Assembly: GCF_003319185.1 (NCBI RefSeq)
Contig: NZ_QOHJ01000001.1
Span: 496,001 to 560,000, forward strand
Direction of reading: 5' to 3'
From: Blastococcus sp. TF02A-30
Lineage (GTDB): Bacteria > Actinomycetota > Actinomycetes > Mycobacteriales > Geodermatophilaceae
Length of the DNA stretch: 64,000 bases
Each line of letters begins with the position of its first letter. Positions within the stretch are counted from its first letter, which is position 1. The notes beneath the pieces are model-generated. The model saw only the letters and a program-made list of their open reading frames with translations, did no database searches and was not told the DNA's origin. Below, one piece after another: positions 1 through 10,521 of this stretch. Made by a program: the position numbers and the translations under genes.

Positions 1-2
1 CC

Positions 3-1411
<1,409 letters not shown>

Positions 1412-1415
<4 letters not shown>

Positions 1416-2107
1416 ATCCAGGGGAGGAGCAGCCGCGGGTCGTCATCCGCGACAAGCGGCGCATCGACCCGACCACCGGTGACGTGCGGGCGCCGGCCGG
1501 CGAGCAGCCGGCCGGCGCCCCGCCGGCCACGACAGGGGAGCAGATGAGCGAGCAGGAGACGACGGCGGCCGACGCGGCGGCCGCGCAGCAGGACGCGGCG
1601 CCGCAGGAGGCCGCGGCGCAGCCGGGCGGGGGAGACCTGGCCCAGCAGCTGGCCGAGCGCACCGAGGACCTGCAGCGGGTCACGGCCGAGTACGCCAACT
1701 ACCGGCGGCGGGTCGACCGCGACCGGTCGCTGGTGGTCGACCAGGCCGCCGAGCGGTTCGCCGCCCAGCTGTTCCCGATCGTCGACGACATCGAGCGGGC
1801 GCGCGACCACGGTGACCTCACCGGCGCGTTCAAGCTGGTCGCCGACCGCATCCTGGGCCTGCTGGACGGTCTGGGCGTCGAGGCGTTCGGCACGGCCGGT
1901 GACGCGTTCGACCCCGCGCTGCACGAGGCGGTCATGCACGACACCTCCGCCGACGTGCAGGTGCCGACGGCCAGCACGGTCCTGCGGCAGGGGTTCCGGC
2001 GTGGCGAGCGGGTGCTGCGGACGGCGATGGTCGCCGTGACCGATCCCGAGCACCCCGCGCCCGCCGAGCCGGCGGCCGACGAGGCCGGCGTCCCCACGTC
2101 CGACTGA
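1412..2107 (+). CDS. grpE: Nucleotide exchange factor GrpE
   Basis: Cytosolic cofactor that drives ADP release from DnaK. It has 231 residues, longer than the E. coli protein (197) because of an acidic, Ala/Gln-rich N-terminal tail (about residues 1-75), followed by the dimerising coiled coil ([17 protein letters not shown]) and the C-terminal beta domain ([11 protein letters not shown]). The ATG at 1412 overlaps the dnaK stop, and the early stretch [12 protein letters not shown] is a common N-terminus in actinobacterial GrpE, which favours this start. A second ATG at 1544 after a purine-rich stretch could give a shorter 187-residue form. Second gene of the dnaK operon. Confidence 0.96.
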
Positions 2108-2126
2108 TCCAGAGAGGGGGCGCCCG

Positions 2127-3341
2127 ATGAGCACCCGGGACTTCATCGAGAAGGACTACTACGCCGCGCTGGGCGTCCCGCAGGACGCCGACGCGAACGC
2201 GATCAAGAAGGCCTACCGCAAGCTGGCCCAGGAGCTGCACCCGGACAAGAACCCGGGCAACGCCACGGCCGAGGCCCGGTTCAAGGACGTCTCCGAGGCC
2301 TACGACGTCCTCTCCGACCCCAAGCGGCGCGGGGAGTACGACGAGGCCCGGCGGTTGTTCGGCGCCGGCGGTGCCGGTGCCCGGGCCGGGTTCCCCGGCG
2401 GCTTCCCCGGCCCCGGCGGCGGGCAGACCTTCGACTTCGGCGACCTGTTCGGCGGCGCCGCGGGGGCCGGGACCGGAGCCGGTCCCCGCGGCGCCGGCGG
2501 GATCGGCGACATCCTCGGCGGCCTCTTCGGGGGCGCCGGTGGCGCGCGGGCCCGCAGCCAGGCGGCGTCCGGGCCGGCCCGGGGCCAGGACGTCGAGACC
2601 GAGGCGACGCTCTCCTTCGAGGAGGCCGTCCTCGGCGTGACGGTGCCGCTGCGCATGCAGAGCCCCGGCACCTGCCCCACCTGCTCGGGCAGCGGGGCCA
2701 AGCCCGGCACCAGCCCGCACACCTGCCCGGTGTGCCAGGGCGCGGGTGTCACCAGCCGCAGCCAGGGGGCGTTCGCGTTCTCCGAGCCGTGCCGCAACTG
2801 CCGTGGCAGCGGCCAGGTGGTCGACGACCCCTGCCCGACCTGCTCGGGCAGCGGCATCACCAGCCAGACCCGCACGATCACCGTCCGCATCCCGGCCGGC
2901 GTCAAGGACGGCCAGCGCATCCGGCTGGCCGGCAAGGGCGCACCGGGACGGCGCGGCGGCCCGGCCGGCGACCTGTTCGTCGTCGTGCACGTGGCCGAGC
3001 ACCCGCTGTTCGGCCGCAAGGACGACGACCTGACGCTGACCGTGCCGGTGACGTTCGCCGAGGCCGCGCTGGGCACCACGCTGACCGTGCCCACCCTGGA
3101 CGGCACGGTGTCCCTCAAGGTGCCGGCCGGGACGGCGAGCGGTCGCACGCTGCGCGTCCGCGGACGCGGCGTGCCCGGCAAGGGCCGCACCGGCGACCTG
3201 CTGGTCACCCTCGAGGTCGCCGTCCCGGTGCGGCTGACCGCGGCGCAGCGCAAGGTCATCGAGACCCTGGCGGAGGAGATGGACGAGGACCCGCGACCGC
3301 AGATCACCGCGGCGGTGAAGGCGCCGGGAGGTGAGCGGTGA
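2127..3341 (+). CDS. dnaJ: Chaperone protein DnaJ (type I Hsp40)
   Basis: Co-chaperone that delivers substrates to DnaK and stimulates its ATPase. Domain order over 404 residues: J domain (about 8-75) with the HPD signature in LHPDKN, a long Gly/Phe-rich linker, a zinc domain with four CxxCxGxG repeats ([32 protein letters not shown]), and C-terminal beta-sandwich substrate domains. The start follows a GAGAGGGGG ribosome site. Its stop overlaps the hspR GTG by 4 bases. It is the dnaK-operon paralogue (DnaJ1 type of actinobacteria). Confidence 0.97.
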   Translation: MSTRDFIEKDYYAALGVPQDADANAIKKAYRKLAQELHPDKNPGNATAEARFKDVSEAYDVLSDPKRRGEYDEARRLFGAGGAGARAGFPGGFPGPGGGQTFDFGDLFGGAAGAGTGAGPRGAGGIGDILGGLFGGAGGARARSQAASGPARGQDVETEATLSFEEAVLGVTVPLRMQSPGTCPTCSGSGAKPGTSPHTCPVCQGAGVTSRSQGAFAFSEPCRNCRGSGQVVDDPCPTCSGSGITSQTRTITVRIPAGVKDGQRIRLAGKGAPGRRGGPAGDLFVVVHVAEHPLFGRKDDDLTLTVPVTFAEAALGTTLTVPTLDGTVSLKVPAGTASGRTLRVRGRGVPGKGRTGDLLVTLEVAVPVRLTAAQRKVIETLAEEMDEDPRPQITAAVKAPGGER

Positions 3342-3787
3342 GCACCCCGCTCGACCCCGCCCGGGAGGCCGGGCGCGCCGTCGCCGAGGACGCCCCCGTC
3401 TTCGTCATCTCCGTCGCCGCCGAGCTGGCCGGCATGCACGCGCAGACCCTGCGCCAGTACGACCGCCTCGGGCTGGTGAGCCCGGGCCGGACGCCCGGCG
3501 GCGGGCGGCGGTACAGCCCGCGCGACGTCGCGCTGCTCCGCGAGGTGCAGCGGCTCTCGCAGGAGGACGGCGTCAACCTGGCCGGGATCAAGCGGATCAT
3601 CGAGCTCGAGTCGCAGGTCGAGGCGCTGCAGGCGCGGGTGCACGAGCTGCTCGACGAGCTGGAGCACTCCGAGCACCGGAGGATGGCCGCCGAGGCGGCG
3701 GTCTCGGCGGCCTACCGCGCCGACCTGGTGCCGCAGCGGCGGCCGAGCTCGGCGCTCGTCGTCTGGCGCCCCGGCGGCCAGCGGTGA
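3338..3787 (+). CDS. hspR: MerR-family heat-shock repressor HspR
   Basis: DNA-binding repressor of the dnaK operon and clpB in actinobacteria, acting with DnaK as co-repressor at HAIR elements. It has 149 residues with a MerR winged-helix domain at about 23-90 ([36 protein letters not shown]) and a coiled-coil C-terminus (about 88-120). GTG start overlaps the dnaJ stop; its own stop overlaps the next GTG, so five genes are read as one coupled unit. A matching HAIR operator lies upstream of clpB at 7692-7712 in this same window, which supports the regulatory role. Confidence 0.95.
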   Translation: MSTPLDPAREAGRAVAEDAPVFVISVAAELAGMHAQTLRQYDRLGLVSPGRTPGGGRRYSPRDVALLREVQRLSQEDGVNLAGIKRIIELESQVEALQARVHELLDELEHSEHRRMAAEAAVSAAYRADLVPQRRPSSALVVWRPGGQR

Positions 3788-4269
3788 GCGCGCCGGTGGA
3801 CCCGCACGACGCGTTCGTCGCCCTCGAGCGGGAGATCGGGCTCCTGCTGCGGCGCGGCCGGGCCATCTCGACCCGGCTGGCCGCCGAGCTGCACCCGGAC
3901 CTCGACGGCGCCGCCTACGGCCTGCTGGCGCTGCTCCAGGACACCGGCCCTCTGCGCGCCAGCGACGTCGTCGCCCGGCTGGCGCTGGACAAGAGCACCG
4001 TGAGCCGGCAGCTGTCGCAGCTGGTCGCCCTCGGCCTGGTCGAGCGGACCGCGGACCCCGACGACGGCCGCGCCCAGGTGCTCACCCCGTCGCCCGAGGG
4101 GGCGGAGCGGCTCGCGGCGATCCGCGACGTCCGGCGCGCCCGGTGGGAGCGGGACCTGGAGGACTGGCCGGCCGAGGACGTCGCCACGCTGGCCCGACTG
4201 CTCGACCGGCTCAACCGGATCGGCGAGGCCCGCGAGGCCGAGGAGCGCGGGGGTCCACCCCGCGACTGA
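3784..4269 (+). CDS. MarR-family transcriptional regulator in the dnaK operon
   Basis: Predicted 161-residue winged-helix regulator. The recognition region reads ASDVVARLALDKSTVSRQLSQL and the wing ERTADPDDGRAQVLTP, both typical of MarR proteins. The GTG start at 3784 overlaps the hspR stop by 4 bases; an in-frame upstream extension exists but would run through dnaJ and hspR and is discarded. Position as last gene of the heat-shock operon suggests co-expression with chaperones, but its target and ligand are unknown. A strong hairpin follows at 4283-4318. Confidence 0.88.
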   Translation: MSAPVDPHDAFVALEREIGLLLRRGRAISTRLAAELHPDLDGAAYGLLALLQDTGPLRASDVVARLALDKSTVSRQLSQLVALGLVERTADPDDGRAQVLTPSPEGAERLAAIRDVRRARWERDLEDWPAEDVATLARLLDRLNRIGEAREAEERGGPPRD

Positions 4270-4282
4270 GCCCGGCCGCTGA

Positions 4283-4318
4283 CGAACGGCGCCGTCCCGC
4301 CCGGGACGGCGCCGTTCG
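4283..4318 (+). terminator. Terminator-like hairpin after the dnaK operon
   Basis: Perfect 16-bp inverted repeat (arms 4283-4298 and 4303-4318) with a 4-base loop, 13 bases after the MarR stop. There is no T-run, as is usual for GC-rich actinobacterial terminators. Confidence 0.8.
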
Positions 4319-4348
4319 CCGTTGCCGGGCGGTGTGACGCGCGGAATG

Positions 4349-4390
4349 TTGCAGACGACAACCAAACGTCTGTATGGTTGCGGTCTGCAA
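4349..4390. promoter_or_regulatory. Large dyad operator overlapping the promoter of the MarR/efflux operon
   Basis: Two 16-base arms (4349-4364 and 4375-4390) match as an inverted repeat at 14 of 16 positions around a 10-base centre. A promoter fits inside it: TTGCAG at 4349-4354 and TATGGT at 4373-4378, spaced 18. Occupation of the dyad by the MarR protein encoded 25 bases downstream would block RNA polymerase, so autoregulation is the natural reading (inference). Confidence 0.75.
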
Positions 4391-4414
4391 GTTCTCCCGC
4401 ACGTCAGGACCCCC

Positions 4415-4903
4415 ATGCCCCTCACCCCCGCGACCCGGGACCAGCTCCTCACCAGCCTGGAGCGGCTGATCCGCACCGGTCGCCACGTCGGCGCCCGTGC
4501 CGCCTCGCAGCTCTACGGCGAGCTGCCGTCCTTCGGGTGGGCCCTCCTGGTCCCGCTCCAGCGCGAGGGCGACCAGCGCTGCAGCGAGCTCGCCGCCCGG
4601 GCCGGCATCGACGTCTCCGTCGCCAGCCGCCAGCTCGGCGCCCTGGCGCGCGCCGGCTTCGTGGACCGCCGCCCCGACCCCCGGGACGGCCGCGCCAGCC
4701 TCTTCAACCTCACCGGTCAGGGTGCCGACGCGCTGAGCGCCGCCCGCGCGCTGCGCGCGGACTGGGCGCTCTCGGCCCTCTCCTCCTGGGACGAGGCCGA
4801 CGCCAAGCTCCTCACCGATCTGGTCGACCGGCTGGTCGTCGACCTGACCAGCGCCGCCCCGCCGCCGGCCTCGAGCCGGTCCGCGGCCGCGCTCCCCGGC
4901 TGA
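4415..4903 (+). CDS. MarR-family transcriptional regulator (efflux regulator)
   Basis: Winged-helix regulator of 162 residues; helix-turn-helix around RCSELAARAGIDVSVASRQL and wing DRRPDPRDGRASLFNLT. The ATG at 4415 follows CAGGA by 5 bases; the longer frame starting at 4322 would include the promoter and operator and is rejected. The gene is 45 bases upstream of a DHA2-type drug exporter on the same strand, and a large dyad covers its promoter, so it probably represses itself and the exporter until a drug-like ligand binds. Ligand not predictable. Confidence 0.92.
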   Translation: MPLTPATRDQLLTSLERLIRTGRHVGARAASQLYGELPSFGWALLVPLQREGDQRCSELAARAGIDVSVASRQLGALARAGFVDRRPDPRDGRASLFNLTGQGADALSAARALRADWALSALSSWDEADAKLLTDLVDRLVVDLTSAAPPPASSRSAAALPG

Positions 4904-4948
4904 CCCCGCCCCACCTCCCCGCCACCGTCCGCACCACCCAGGAGAACC

Positions 4949-6550
4949 GTGACCACCACCGCCGAACCCCTCACCGACGGGACCGCACCCGTCGAGCAGC
5001 AGGGCCGCATGACGCACAGGGAGGTGCTCTCGGCGCTGTCGGGCATGTTGCTGGCGATGTTCGTGGCGTTCCTGTCGTCGACCGTCGTCTCGAACGCCCT
5101 CCCGACGATCATCACCGACCTGCACGGCACCCAGAGCCAGTACACCTGGGTGGTCACCGCCACCCTGCTGGCCTCGACCGCGTCCACCCCGATCTGGGGC
5201 AAGCTCGCCGACCTGTTCAGCAAGAAGCTGCTGATCCAGCTCTCGATCACCATCTTCATCGTCGGCTCGATGCTGGCCGGGCTCTCGCAGTCCGTGGACA
5301 CGCTCATCGCCTGGCGCGTGCTGCAGGGCCTGGGCCTGGGCGGCCTGCAGGCGCTGGTGCAGATCGCGATGGCCGCGATGATCAGCCCGCGGGAGCGCGG
5401 CCGGTACTCCGGTCTGCTCGGCAGCGTCATGGCCGTGGCCACCGTCGGCGGCCCGCTGCTGGGCGGTCTGCTGGTGGACACCAGCTGGCTGGGCTGGCGC
5501 TGGTGCTTCTACGTCGGCGTCCCGTTCGCCGCCGTCGCCCTGTTGCTGCTGCAGAAGACGCTGCACCTGCCGGTGACCAAGCGCGACGTGCGCATCGACT
5601 ACCTCGGTGCGGCCTTCCTGACCGCCGGCGTCTCCGCGCTGCTCATCTGGGTCACCCTCGCCGGCGACAGCTTCGCCTGGGCCTCTCCCGAGACCGCGCT
5701 CTTCCTCACCGGCGGTGTCCTGGCGATCGTCGCGTTCGTCGTCACCGAGCTGAAGGCCCGCGAGCCGATCGTCCCGCTGCGGCTGTTCCGCGACCGGACG
5801 ACGACGCTGGCCATCATCGCCAGCATCGCGATCGGTGTGGCGATGTTCGGGTCGTCGGTCTTCCTCGGCCAGTACCTGCAGATCTCGCGCGGCTACTCGC
5901 CGACCGCGGCCGGCCTGCTGACCATCCCCATGGTCGCCGGCCTGCTGCTCTCCTCGACCGTCTCCGGGATCCTGATCACCAAGCACGGCAGGTGGAAGCG
6001 CTTCCTGGTGGCCGGCTCGATCCTGGTCGTCATCGGCTTCGGTCTGCTGGGCACGATCGACCACGAGACGAACATGGTGCTGCTCAGCGCCTTCCTGTTC
6101 GTCCTCGGCGTGGGCATCGGCATGACCATGCAGAACCTCGTCCTGGCGGTGCAGAACACCGTGGCCGCCACCGACCTCGGTGCCGCGAGCTCCGCGGTCG
6201 CGTTCTTCCGCAGCCTGGGCGGCACGATCGGCGTCTCGGTTCTGGGTGCGGTGCTGGCGACCCGGGTCGGTGACCTGATCCGCGAGGGCCTGGCGCAGGT
6301 CCCGGGGGCCGCGGAGGCCGCAGCCGCCGGGGGTGGCGACGTCGGCCTGGCCACCTTCGCCGAGGCGCCGGCGCCCATCCGCACCCTGATCGCCGCCTCC
6401 TACGGTGACGCCACCGGCCGGATCTTCCTCATCTCCGCGGTCCTCGCGGTGGTCGCCGTGGTGGCCATCGTGCTGATCCGGGAGATCGCGCTCAGCACGG
6501 AGAGCGGCGAGGAGCGGCTCCAGAGCGAGCGGGTGGACCAGACCGCCTGA
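4949..6550 (+). CDS. MFS multidrug efflux transporter, DHA2/EmrB-QacA family
   Basis: Proton-driven exporter in the cytoplasmic membrane, 533 residues, with about 14 predicted membrane helices as in the EmrB/QacA group. Motif A is seen as GKLADLFSKK in the loop after helix 2 and motif C as VATVGGPLLGGLL in helix 5, the antiporter signature. A charged N-terminal tail and a long periplasmic loop before the last helix (about 450-480) fit the family. GTG start after AGGAG. It follows a MarR regulator in the same operon and ends at a bidirectional terminator. Substrate unknown; drugs or lipophilic cations are most likely. Confidence 0.93.
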   Translation: MTTTAEPLTDGTAPVEQQGRMTHREVLSALSGMLLAMFVAFLSSTVVSNALPTIITDLHGTQSQYTWVVTATLLASTASTPIWGKLADLFSKKLLIQLSITIFIVGSMLAGLSQSVDTLIAWRVLQGLGLGGLQALVQIAMAAMISPRERGRYSGLLGSVMAVATVGGPLLGGLLVDTSWLGWRWCFYVGVPFAAVALLLLQKTLHLPVTKRDVRIDYLGAAFLTAGVSALLIWVTLAGDSFAWASPETALFLTGGVLAIVAFVVTELKAREPIVPLRLFRDRTTTLAIIASIAIGVAMFGSSVFLGQYLQISRGYSPTAAGLLTIPMVAGLLLSSTVSGILITKHGRWKRFLVAGSILVVIGFGLLGTIDHETNMVLLSAFLFVLGVGIGMTMQNLVLAVQNTVAATDLGAASSAVAFFRSLGGTIGVSVLGAVLATRVGDLIREGLAQVPGAAEAAAAGGGDVGLATFAEAPAPIRTLIAASYGDATGRIFLISAVLAVVAVVAIVLIREIALSTESGEERLQSERVDQTA

Positions 6551-6560
6551 GCCGGCAGGA

Positions 6561-6602
6561 CGACGGCGGCCCGCTTCCCCGAGGGGAGGCGGGCCGCCGT
6601 CG
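6561..6602. terminator. Bidirectional terminator between efflux pump and OsmC gene
   Basis: Perfect 14-bp arms (6561-6574 and 6589-6602), with further CCCC/GGGG pairing in the loop, sit between two convergent genes and could stop transcription from both sides. Confidence 0.8.
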
Positions 6603-6613
6603 TGCGTGCGGGG

Positions 6614-7042
6614 TCAGGACTCCAGCGCGGCGTCCAGGGTGATCTCCGGGACGGCGGCCAGCGCCTTGCTCACCGGGCAGCCGGCCTTCGCCGCCTGGGC
6701 GGCCTTCTCGAAGCCGGCGGCGTCCAGGCCCTCGACCTCGCCGCGCACGGTGAGGTGGATCCTGGTGATCGAGCCGGCGTCGAGCGTCACGTCGGCGCTG
6801 ACCTCGAAGGCCTGAGGGGTGCCCCCCGCCTTGGCGACCTCGCTGGACAGTGCCATCGAGAAGCACGCGGAGTGCGCGGCGGCGATGAGCTCCTCGGGGC
6901 TGGTGGTGCCCCCGGCCTCCTCGGCGGTGCGCTTCGGGAACGAGACGTCGAACGTGCCGACCTTCGAGCTGCTCAGCTCGACCTGGCCGGAGCCCTCCTG
7001 GAGGGTGCCGTTCCAGGCGGTGCGGGCGGTGCGAGTGGGCAT
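6614..7042 (-). CDS. OsmC/Ohr-family peroxiredoxin
   Basis: Thiol peroxidase that reduces organic hydroperoxides, 142 residues. The two redox cysteines are present: Cys60 in AAHSACFSMAL and Cys122 in AGCPVSKAL, with the OsmC-type TSPEELIAAAH helix before the first. The sequence reads closer to the OsmC branch than to classical Ohr, yet it lies 95 bases downstream of an OhrR regulator on the same strand, which suggests the same peroxide response. In actinobacteria the electron donor may be lipoylated protein or mycothiol-linked thiols (known for relatives, not shown here). Confidence 0.93.
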   Translation of the reverse strand: MPTRTARTAWNGTLQEGSGQVELSSSKVGTFDVSFPKRTAEEAGGTTSPEELIAAAHSACFSMALSSEVAKAGGTPQAFEVSADVTLDAGSITRIHLTVRGEVEGLDAAGFEKAAQAAKAGCPVSKALAAVPEITLDAALES

Positions 7043-7137
7043 CGGTACTCCTCGGGACGGCGGAGCGGTTGTGCTCGCCGCCCCGCGGATGACAGGCCGC
7101 TGGCGGCCCTACCCGGCCCGGGTGCGCGCAACCGCCG

Positions 7138-7593
7138 TCAGCAGACCACTTCGCCGCTGTTGACCCGGTCGATGAGCAGCTGGAGGCGGGCCTTGAGCTC
7201 GGCGAACTCGTCGTTGTCGAAGCCGATCGCGCCGATCATCTCCTCGGAGATCGCGAACGCCTTCTCCTGCAGCGCCCGGCCGGCGTCGGTCAGCGCGATG
7301 GCGACGGAGCGCTCGTCCTCGACCCGGCGGTGGCGGGTGACGAGACCGGCGGCGGTGAGCCGCTTGAGCAGCGGGGACAGGGTGCCGCTGTCGAGGGAGA
7401 GGCGGGCGCCGAGCTGGCCCACCGTCTGGTGGTCCTCCTCCCAGAGCAGCATCATGACCAGGTACTGCGGATAGGTCAGCCCGATGGCGTCGAGCATCGG
7501 CCGGTAGCGCGCCGTCACCGCCCGGGAGGCGGCGTACAGCGCGAAGCACAGCTGGTCGTCGAGCGCCACGCTGGGAGCCGGCAGTGCGGTCAT
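7138..7593 (-). CDS. ohrR: Organic hydroperoxide sensor-repressor OhrR (MarR family)
   Basis: Redox-sensing MarR protein of 151 residues. The N-terminal motif [13 protein letters not shown] carries the sensor Cys16, and the tyrosines in [14 protein letters not shown] that contact it in OhrR are present. Winged helix: [21 protein letters not shown]. Oxidation of Cys16 by organic peroxides releases DNA in characterised homologues. The protein ends in a second cysteine, VVC at the extreme C-terminus. The ATG at 7593 lies 7 bases after TAGACT (7606-7601), a leaderless arrangement. Likely target: the OsmC/Ohr gene just downstream; no clear AT-rich Ohr box was seen. Confidence 0.93.
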   Translation of the reverse strand: MTALPAPSVALDDQLCFALYAASRAVTARYRPMLDAIGLTYPQYLVMMLLWEEDHQTVGQLGARLSLDSGTLSPLLKRLTAAGLVTRHRRVEDERSVAIALTDAGRALQEKAFAISEEMIGAIGFDNDEFAELKARLQLLIDRVNSGEVVC

Positions 7594-7600
7594 GCAGCCG

Positions 7601-7606
7601 AGTCTA
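7601..7606 (-). promoter_or_regulatory. -10 element of leaderless ohrR
   Basis: TAGACT on the minus strand, 7 bases before the ATG, so the transcript should begin at or next to the start codon. Confidence 0.55.
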
Positions 7607-7681
7607 TGACCCGCACTACCACGGGCCCAGGATCGCGGCGGATCCCGCTCGGGAGGGGGAGCGCGGTGGTGCGGCTGCTGG

Positions 7682-7712
7682 ACTCAACGAGGTTGAGCGG
7701 AACAGACTCAAC
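7682..7712. promoter_or_regulatory. HAIR element (HspR operator) upstream of clpB
   Basis: GTTGAGC, 7 bases, ACTCAAC (7692-7698 and 7706-7712) matches the HspR-associated inverted repeat CTTGAGT-N7-ACTCAAG. A third half-site ACTCAAC at 7682-7688 precedes it, forming an additional inverted pair with a 3-base gap. It lies about 85 bases before clpB. Confidence 0.85.
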
Positions 7713-7797
7713 TCCGCCGTCGTTGGACCGGTCGACGCCGCGGATCCCCGCCCGCGGCCGCTGACCCGCGAGAAGACGAGAGGACGCGCCCACGACC

Positions 7798-10389
7798 ATG
7801 GAGAGCAAGCTCACCACCCGTTCCCAGGAGGCCATCGCCGCCGCGCAGCGGCTGGCCGTCGGCCGTGGGCAGGCCGCGCTGGAGCCCCTGCACCTGCTGG
7901 CCGCCCTGGTGGAGCAGACCGACGGCGTCGCCGTCCCGCTGCTCAAGGCAGTCGGGGCCGATCCGGCCGACGTGCGCAGCAAGGCCGACGCCGCGCTGCG
8001 CCGGCTGCCCAGCGTCAGCGGCGCCACCGTGCCCGCGCCCTCGCCGTCCCGGGAGTTCCTACGGGTCATCAACGACGCCGGGGAGCAGGCCTCGGCCCTC
8101 GGCGACGAGTACATCTCCACCGAGCACCTGCTGGTCGGCCTGGCCGGCTCCGAGGGCGACGCGGGCGGGGTGCTGACCAGCGTCGGCGCCACCCGTGACG
8201 CCCTGCTCGCCGCCTTCCGCACGGTCCGCGGCACCCGCAAGGTCACCACGCCGGACCCGGAGGGCACCTTCCAGGCGCTGGAGAAGTACGCGGTCGACCT
8301 CACCGAGCGCGCCCGCGAGGGCAAGATCGACCCGGTCATCGGCCGCGACACCGAGATCCGCCGCGTCGTCCAGGTGCTCTCCCGGCGCACGAAGAACAAC
8401 CCGGTGCTGATCGGCGAGCCCGGCGTCGGCAAGACCGCGATCGTCGAGGGCCTGGCCCAGCGGATCGTCGCCGGCGACGTCCCGGAGAGCCTCAAGGGCA
8501 AGCGCCTCATGGCGCTGGACCTGGGGGCCATGGTGGCCGGCGCCAAGTACCGCGGTGAGTTCGAGGAGCGGCTCAAGGCCGTCCTGCAGGAGATCACCGA
8601 TGCCGAGGGCGAGATCGTCACCTTCATCGACGAGCTGCACACGATCGTCGGTGCCGGCGCGACCGGCGAGGGTGCCATGGACGCCGGCAACATGATCAAG
8701 CCGATGCTGGCCCGCGGCGAGCTGCGCATGGTGGGCGCCACGACGCTGGACGAGTACCGCGAGCACATCGAGAAGGACCCCGCGCTGGAGCGCCGCTTCC
8801 AGCAGGTCCTCGTGGGCGAACCGAGCGTCGAGGACACGATCGGCATCCTGCGCGGCCTCAAGGAGCGCTACGAGGTGCACCACGGCGTCCGGATCACCGA
8901 CGCCGCGATCGTCGCCGCCGCCACGCTGTCGGACCGGTACGTCACGGCCCGCTTCCTGCCGGACAAGGCCATCGACCTGGTCGACGAGGCCGCCAGCCGG
9001 CTGCGCATGGAGATCGACAGCCGCCCGGTGGAGGTCGACGAGGTCGAGCGCGCCGTCCGCCGGCTGGAGATCGAGGAGATGGCCCTGGGCAAGGAGGACG
9101 ACCCGTCGTCCCTCCAGCGCCTGGCCGCGCTCCGCGAGGACCTCGCCGACAAGCGGCAGGAGCTGGCCGAGCTGACCGCCCGCTGGCAGCAGGACAAGAA
9201 CGCCATCGTGCGGATCCAGCAGATCAAGGAGGAGTTCGAGCGGCTCCGGACCGCGGCCGAGCGCGCCGAGCGCGACGGCGACCTCGCCCGGGTGGCCGAG
9301 CTCCGCTACGGCCGGCTGCCGCAGCTGGAGAAGGCGCTCGCCGAGGCCGAGGCGTCGGTCGAGGAGCAGAACTCCATGCTCAAGGAGGAGGTCGGCCCCG
9401 ACGACATCGCCGAGGTCGTGCAGGCCTGGACCGGCATCCCGGCCGGCCGGCTGCTCGAGGGCGAGACGCAGAAGCTGCTGCGGATGGAGGACGAGCTGGG
9501 CCGGCGGGTCGTCGGCCAGCCCGACGCCGTCCGGGCCGTCTCCGACGCGGTGCGCCGGGCCCGCTCGGGGGTCGCCGACCCGGACCGGCCCACCGGCTCC
9601 TTCCTGTTCCTGGGCCCGACCGGCGTGGGCAAGACCGAGCTGGCGAAGGCCCTGGCGGAGTTCCTGTTCGACGACGAGCGGGCGATGGTCCGCGTCGACA
9701 TGAGCGAGTACTCCGAGAAGCACTCGGTGGCCCGCCTGGTCGGGGCGCCCCCCGGCTACGTCGGCTACGAGGCCGGCGGCCAGCTCACCGAGGCGGTGCG
9801 GCGGCGGCCCTACACGGTCGTCCTGCTGGACGAGGTGGAGAAGGCCCACCCCGACGTCTTCGACGTGCTGCTCCAGGTCCTCGACGACGGCCGGCTCACC
9901 GACGGCCAGGGCCGGACGGTCGACTTCCGCAACACCATCCTGATCCTGACCTCGAACCTGGGGTCGCAGATCATCGCCGACCAGTCGGTGCCGGAGGAGC
10001 GGCGCCGCGCGGCCGTGCTGGAGGTTGTCCGGACGCACTTCAAGCCGGAGTTCCTCAACCGCCTGGACGACGTCGTGGTGTTCCGGGCGCTGGGCACCGA
10101 GGAGCTGAGCGGGATCGTCGACATCCAGATCGGCGTCCTGGCCCGGCGGCTCGCGGCCCGGCGGCTCACGCTGCGGGTCACCGACGCGGCGCGGGAGTGG
10201 CTGGCGCTCAACGGGTTCGACCCGGTCTACGGCGCCCGCCCGCTGCGCCGGCTGGTGCAGTCGGCGATCGGCGACCAGCTGGCCAAGGCGCTGCTGGCCG
10301 GCGAGATCCGCGACGGCGACGACGTCGTCGTCGACTGGCCGGCCGAGGACGCCGACGCCGGGAGCGGCCTGGTCGTCAGCCGCGGCTGA
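7798..10389 (+). CDS. clpB: ATP-dependent disaggregase ClpB (Hsp100)
   Basis: Hexameric AAA+ chaperone that pulls proteins out of aggregates with DnaK. 863 residues, the usual length. Order: Clp N-domain (1-145), first AAA+ module with Walker [10 protein letters not shown] near residue 206, a coiled-coil middle domain (about 405-525) that binds DnaK, and second AAA+ module with Walker [10 protein letters not shown] near 606, followed by the C-terminal small domain. No ClpP-binding loop is apparent, consistent with ClpB rather than ClpA/ClpC. A HAIR element upstream places it in the HspR regulon with the dnaK operon at the left of the window. Confidence 0.98.
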   Translation: MESKLTTRSQEAIAAAQRLAVGRGQAALEPLHLLAALVEQTDGVAVPLLKAVGADPADVRSKADAALRRLPSVSGATVPAPSPSREFLRVINDAGEQASALGDEYISTEHLLVGLAGSEGDAGGVLTSVGATRDALLAAFRTVRGTRKVTTPDPEGTFQALEKYAVDLTERAREGKIDPVIGRDTEIRRVVQVLSRRTKNNPVLIGEPGVGKTAIVEGLAQRIVAGDVPESLKGKRLMALDLGAMVAGAKYRGEFEERLKAVLQEITDAEGEIVTFIDELHTIVGAGATGEGAMDAGNMIKPMLARGELRMVGATTLDEYREHIEKDPALERRFQQVLVGEPSVEDTIGILRGLKERYEVHHGVRITDAAIVAAATLSDRYVTARFLPDKAIDLVDEAASRLRMEIDSRPVEVDEVERAVRRLEIEEMALGKEDDPSSLQRLAALREDLADKRQELAELTARWQQDKNAIVRIQQIKEEFERLRTAAERAERDGDLARVAELRYGRLPQLEKALAEAEASVEEQNSMLKEEVGPDDIAEVVQAWTGIPAGRLLEGETQKLLRMEDELGRRVVGQPDAVRAVSDAVRRARSGVADPDRPTGSFLFLGPTGVGKTELAKALAEFLFDDERAMVRVDMSEYSEKHSVARLVGAPPGYVGYEAGGQLTEAVRRRPYTVVLLDEVEKAHPDVFDVLLQVLDDGRLTDGQGRTVDFRNTILILTSNLGSQIIADQSVPEERRRAAVLEVVRTHFKPEFLNRLDDVVVFRALGTEELSGIVDIQIGVLARRLAARRLTLRVTDAAREWLALNGFDPVYGARPLRRLVQSAIGDQLAKALLAGEIRDGDDVVVDWPAEDADAGSGLVVSRG

Positions 10390-10402
10390 GCGCGACGGCT
10401 CC

Positions 10403-10437
10403 GGGGCCCGTCGGACCGCACCGGTCCGGCGGGCCCC
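10403..10437 (+). terminator. Terminator after clpB
   Basis: 16-bp arms (10403-10418, 10422-10437) with a 3-base loop; one mismatch. It starts 14 bases after the clpB stop. Confidence 0.8.
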
Positions 10438-10521
10438 TGCCGCGTCCGCTGCGCGTGCCCGGTGGAAGGCCGCATCCGTCGTCGGTCATGATCGTGGGCA
10501 CACCGACGCGGGGAGGCAGCG

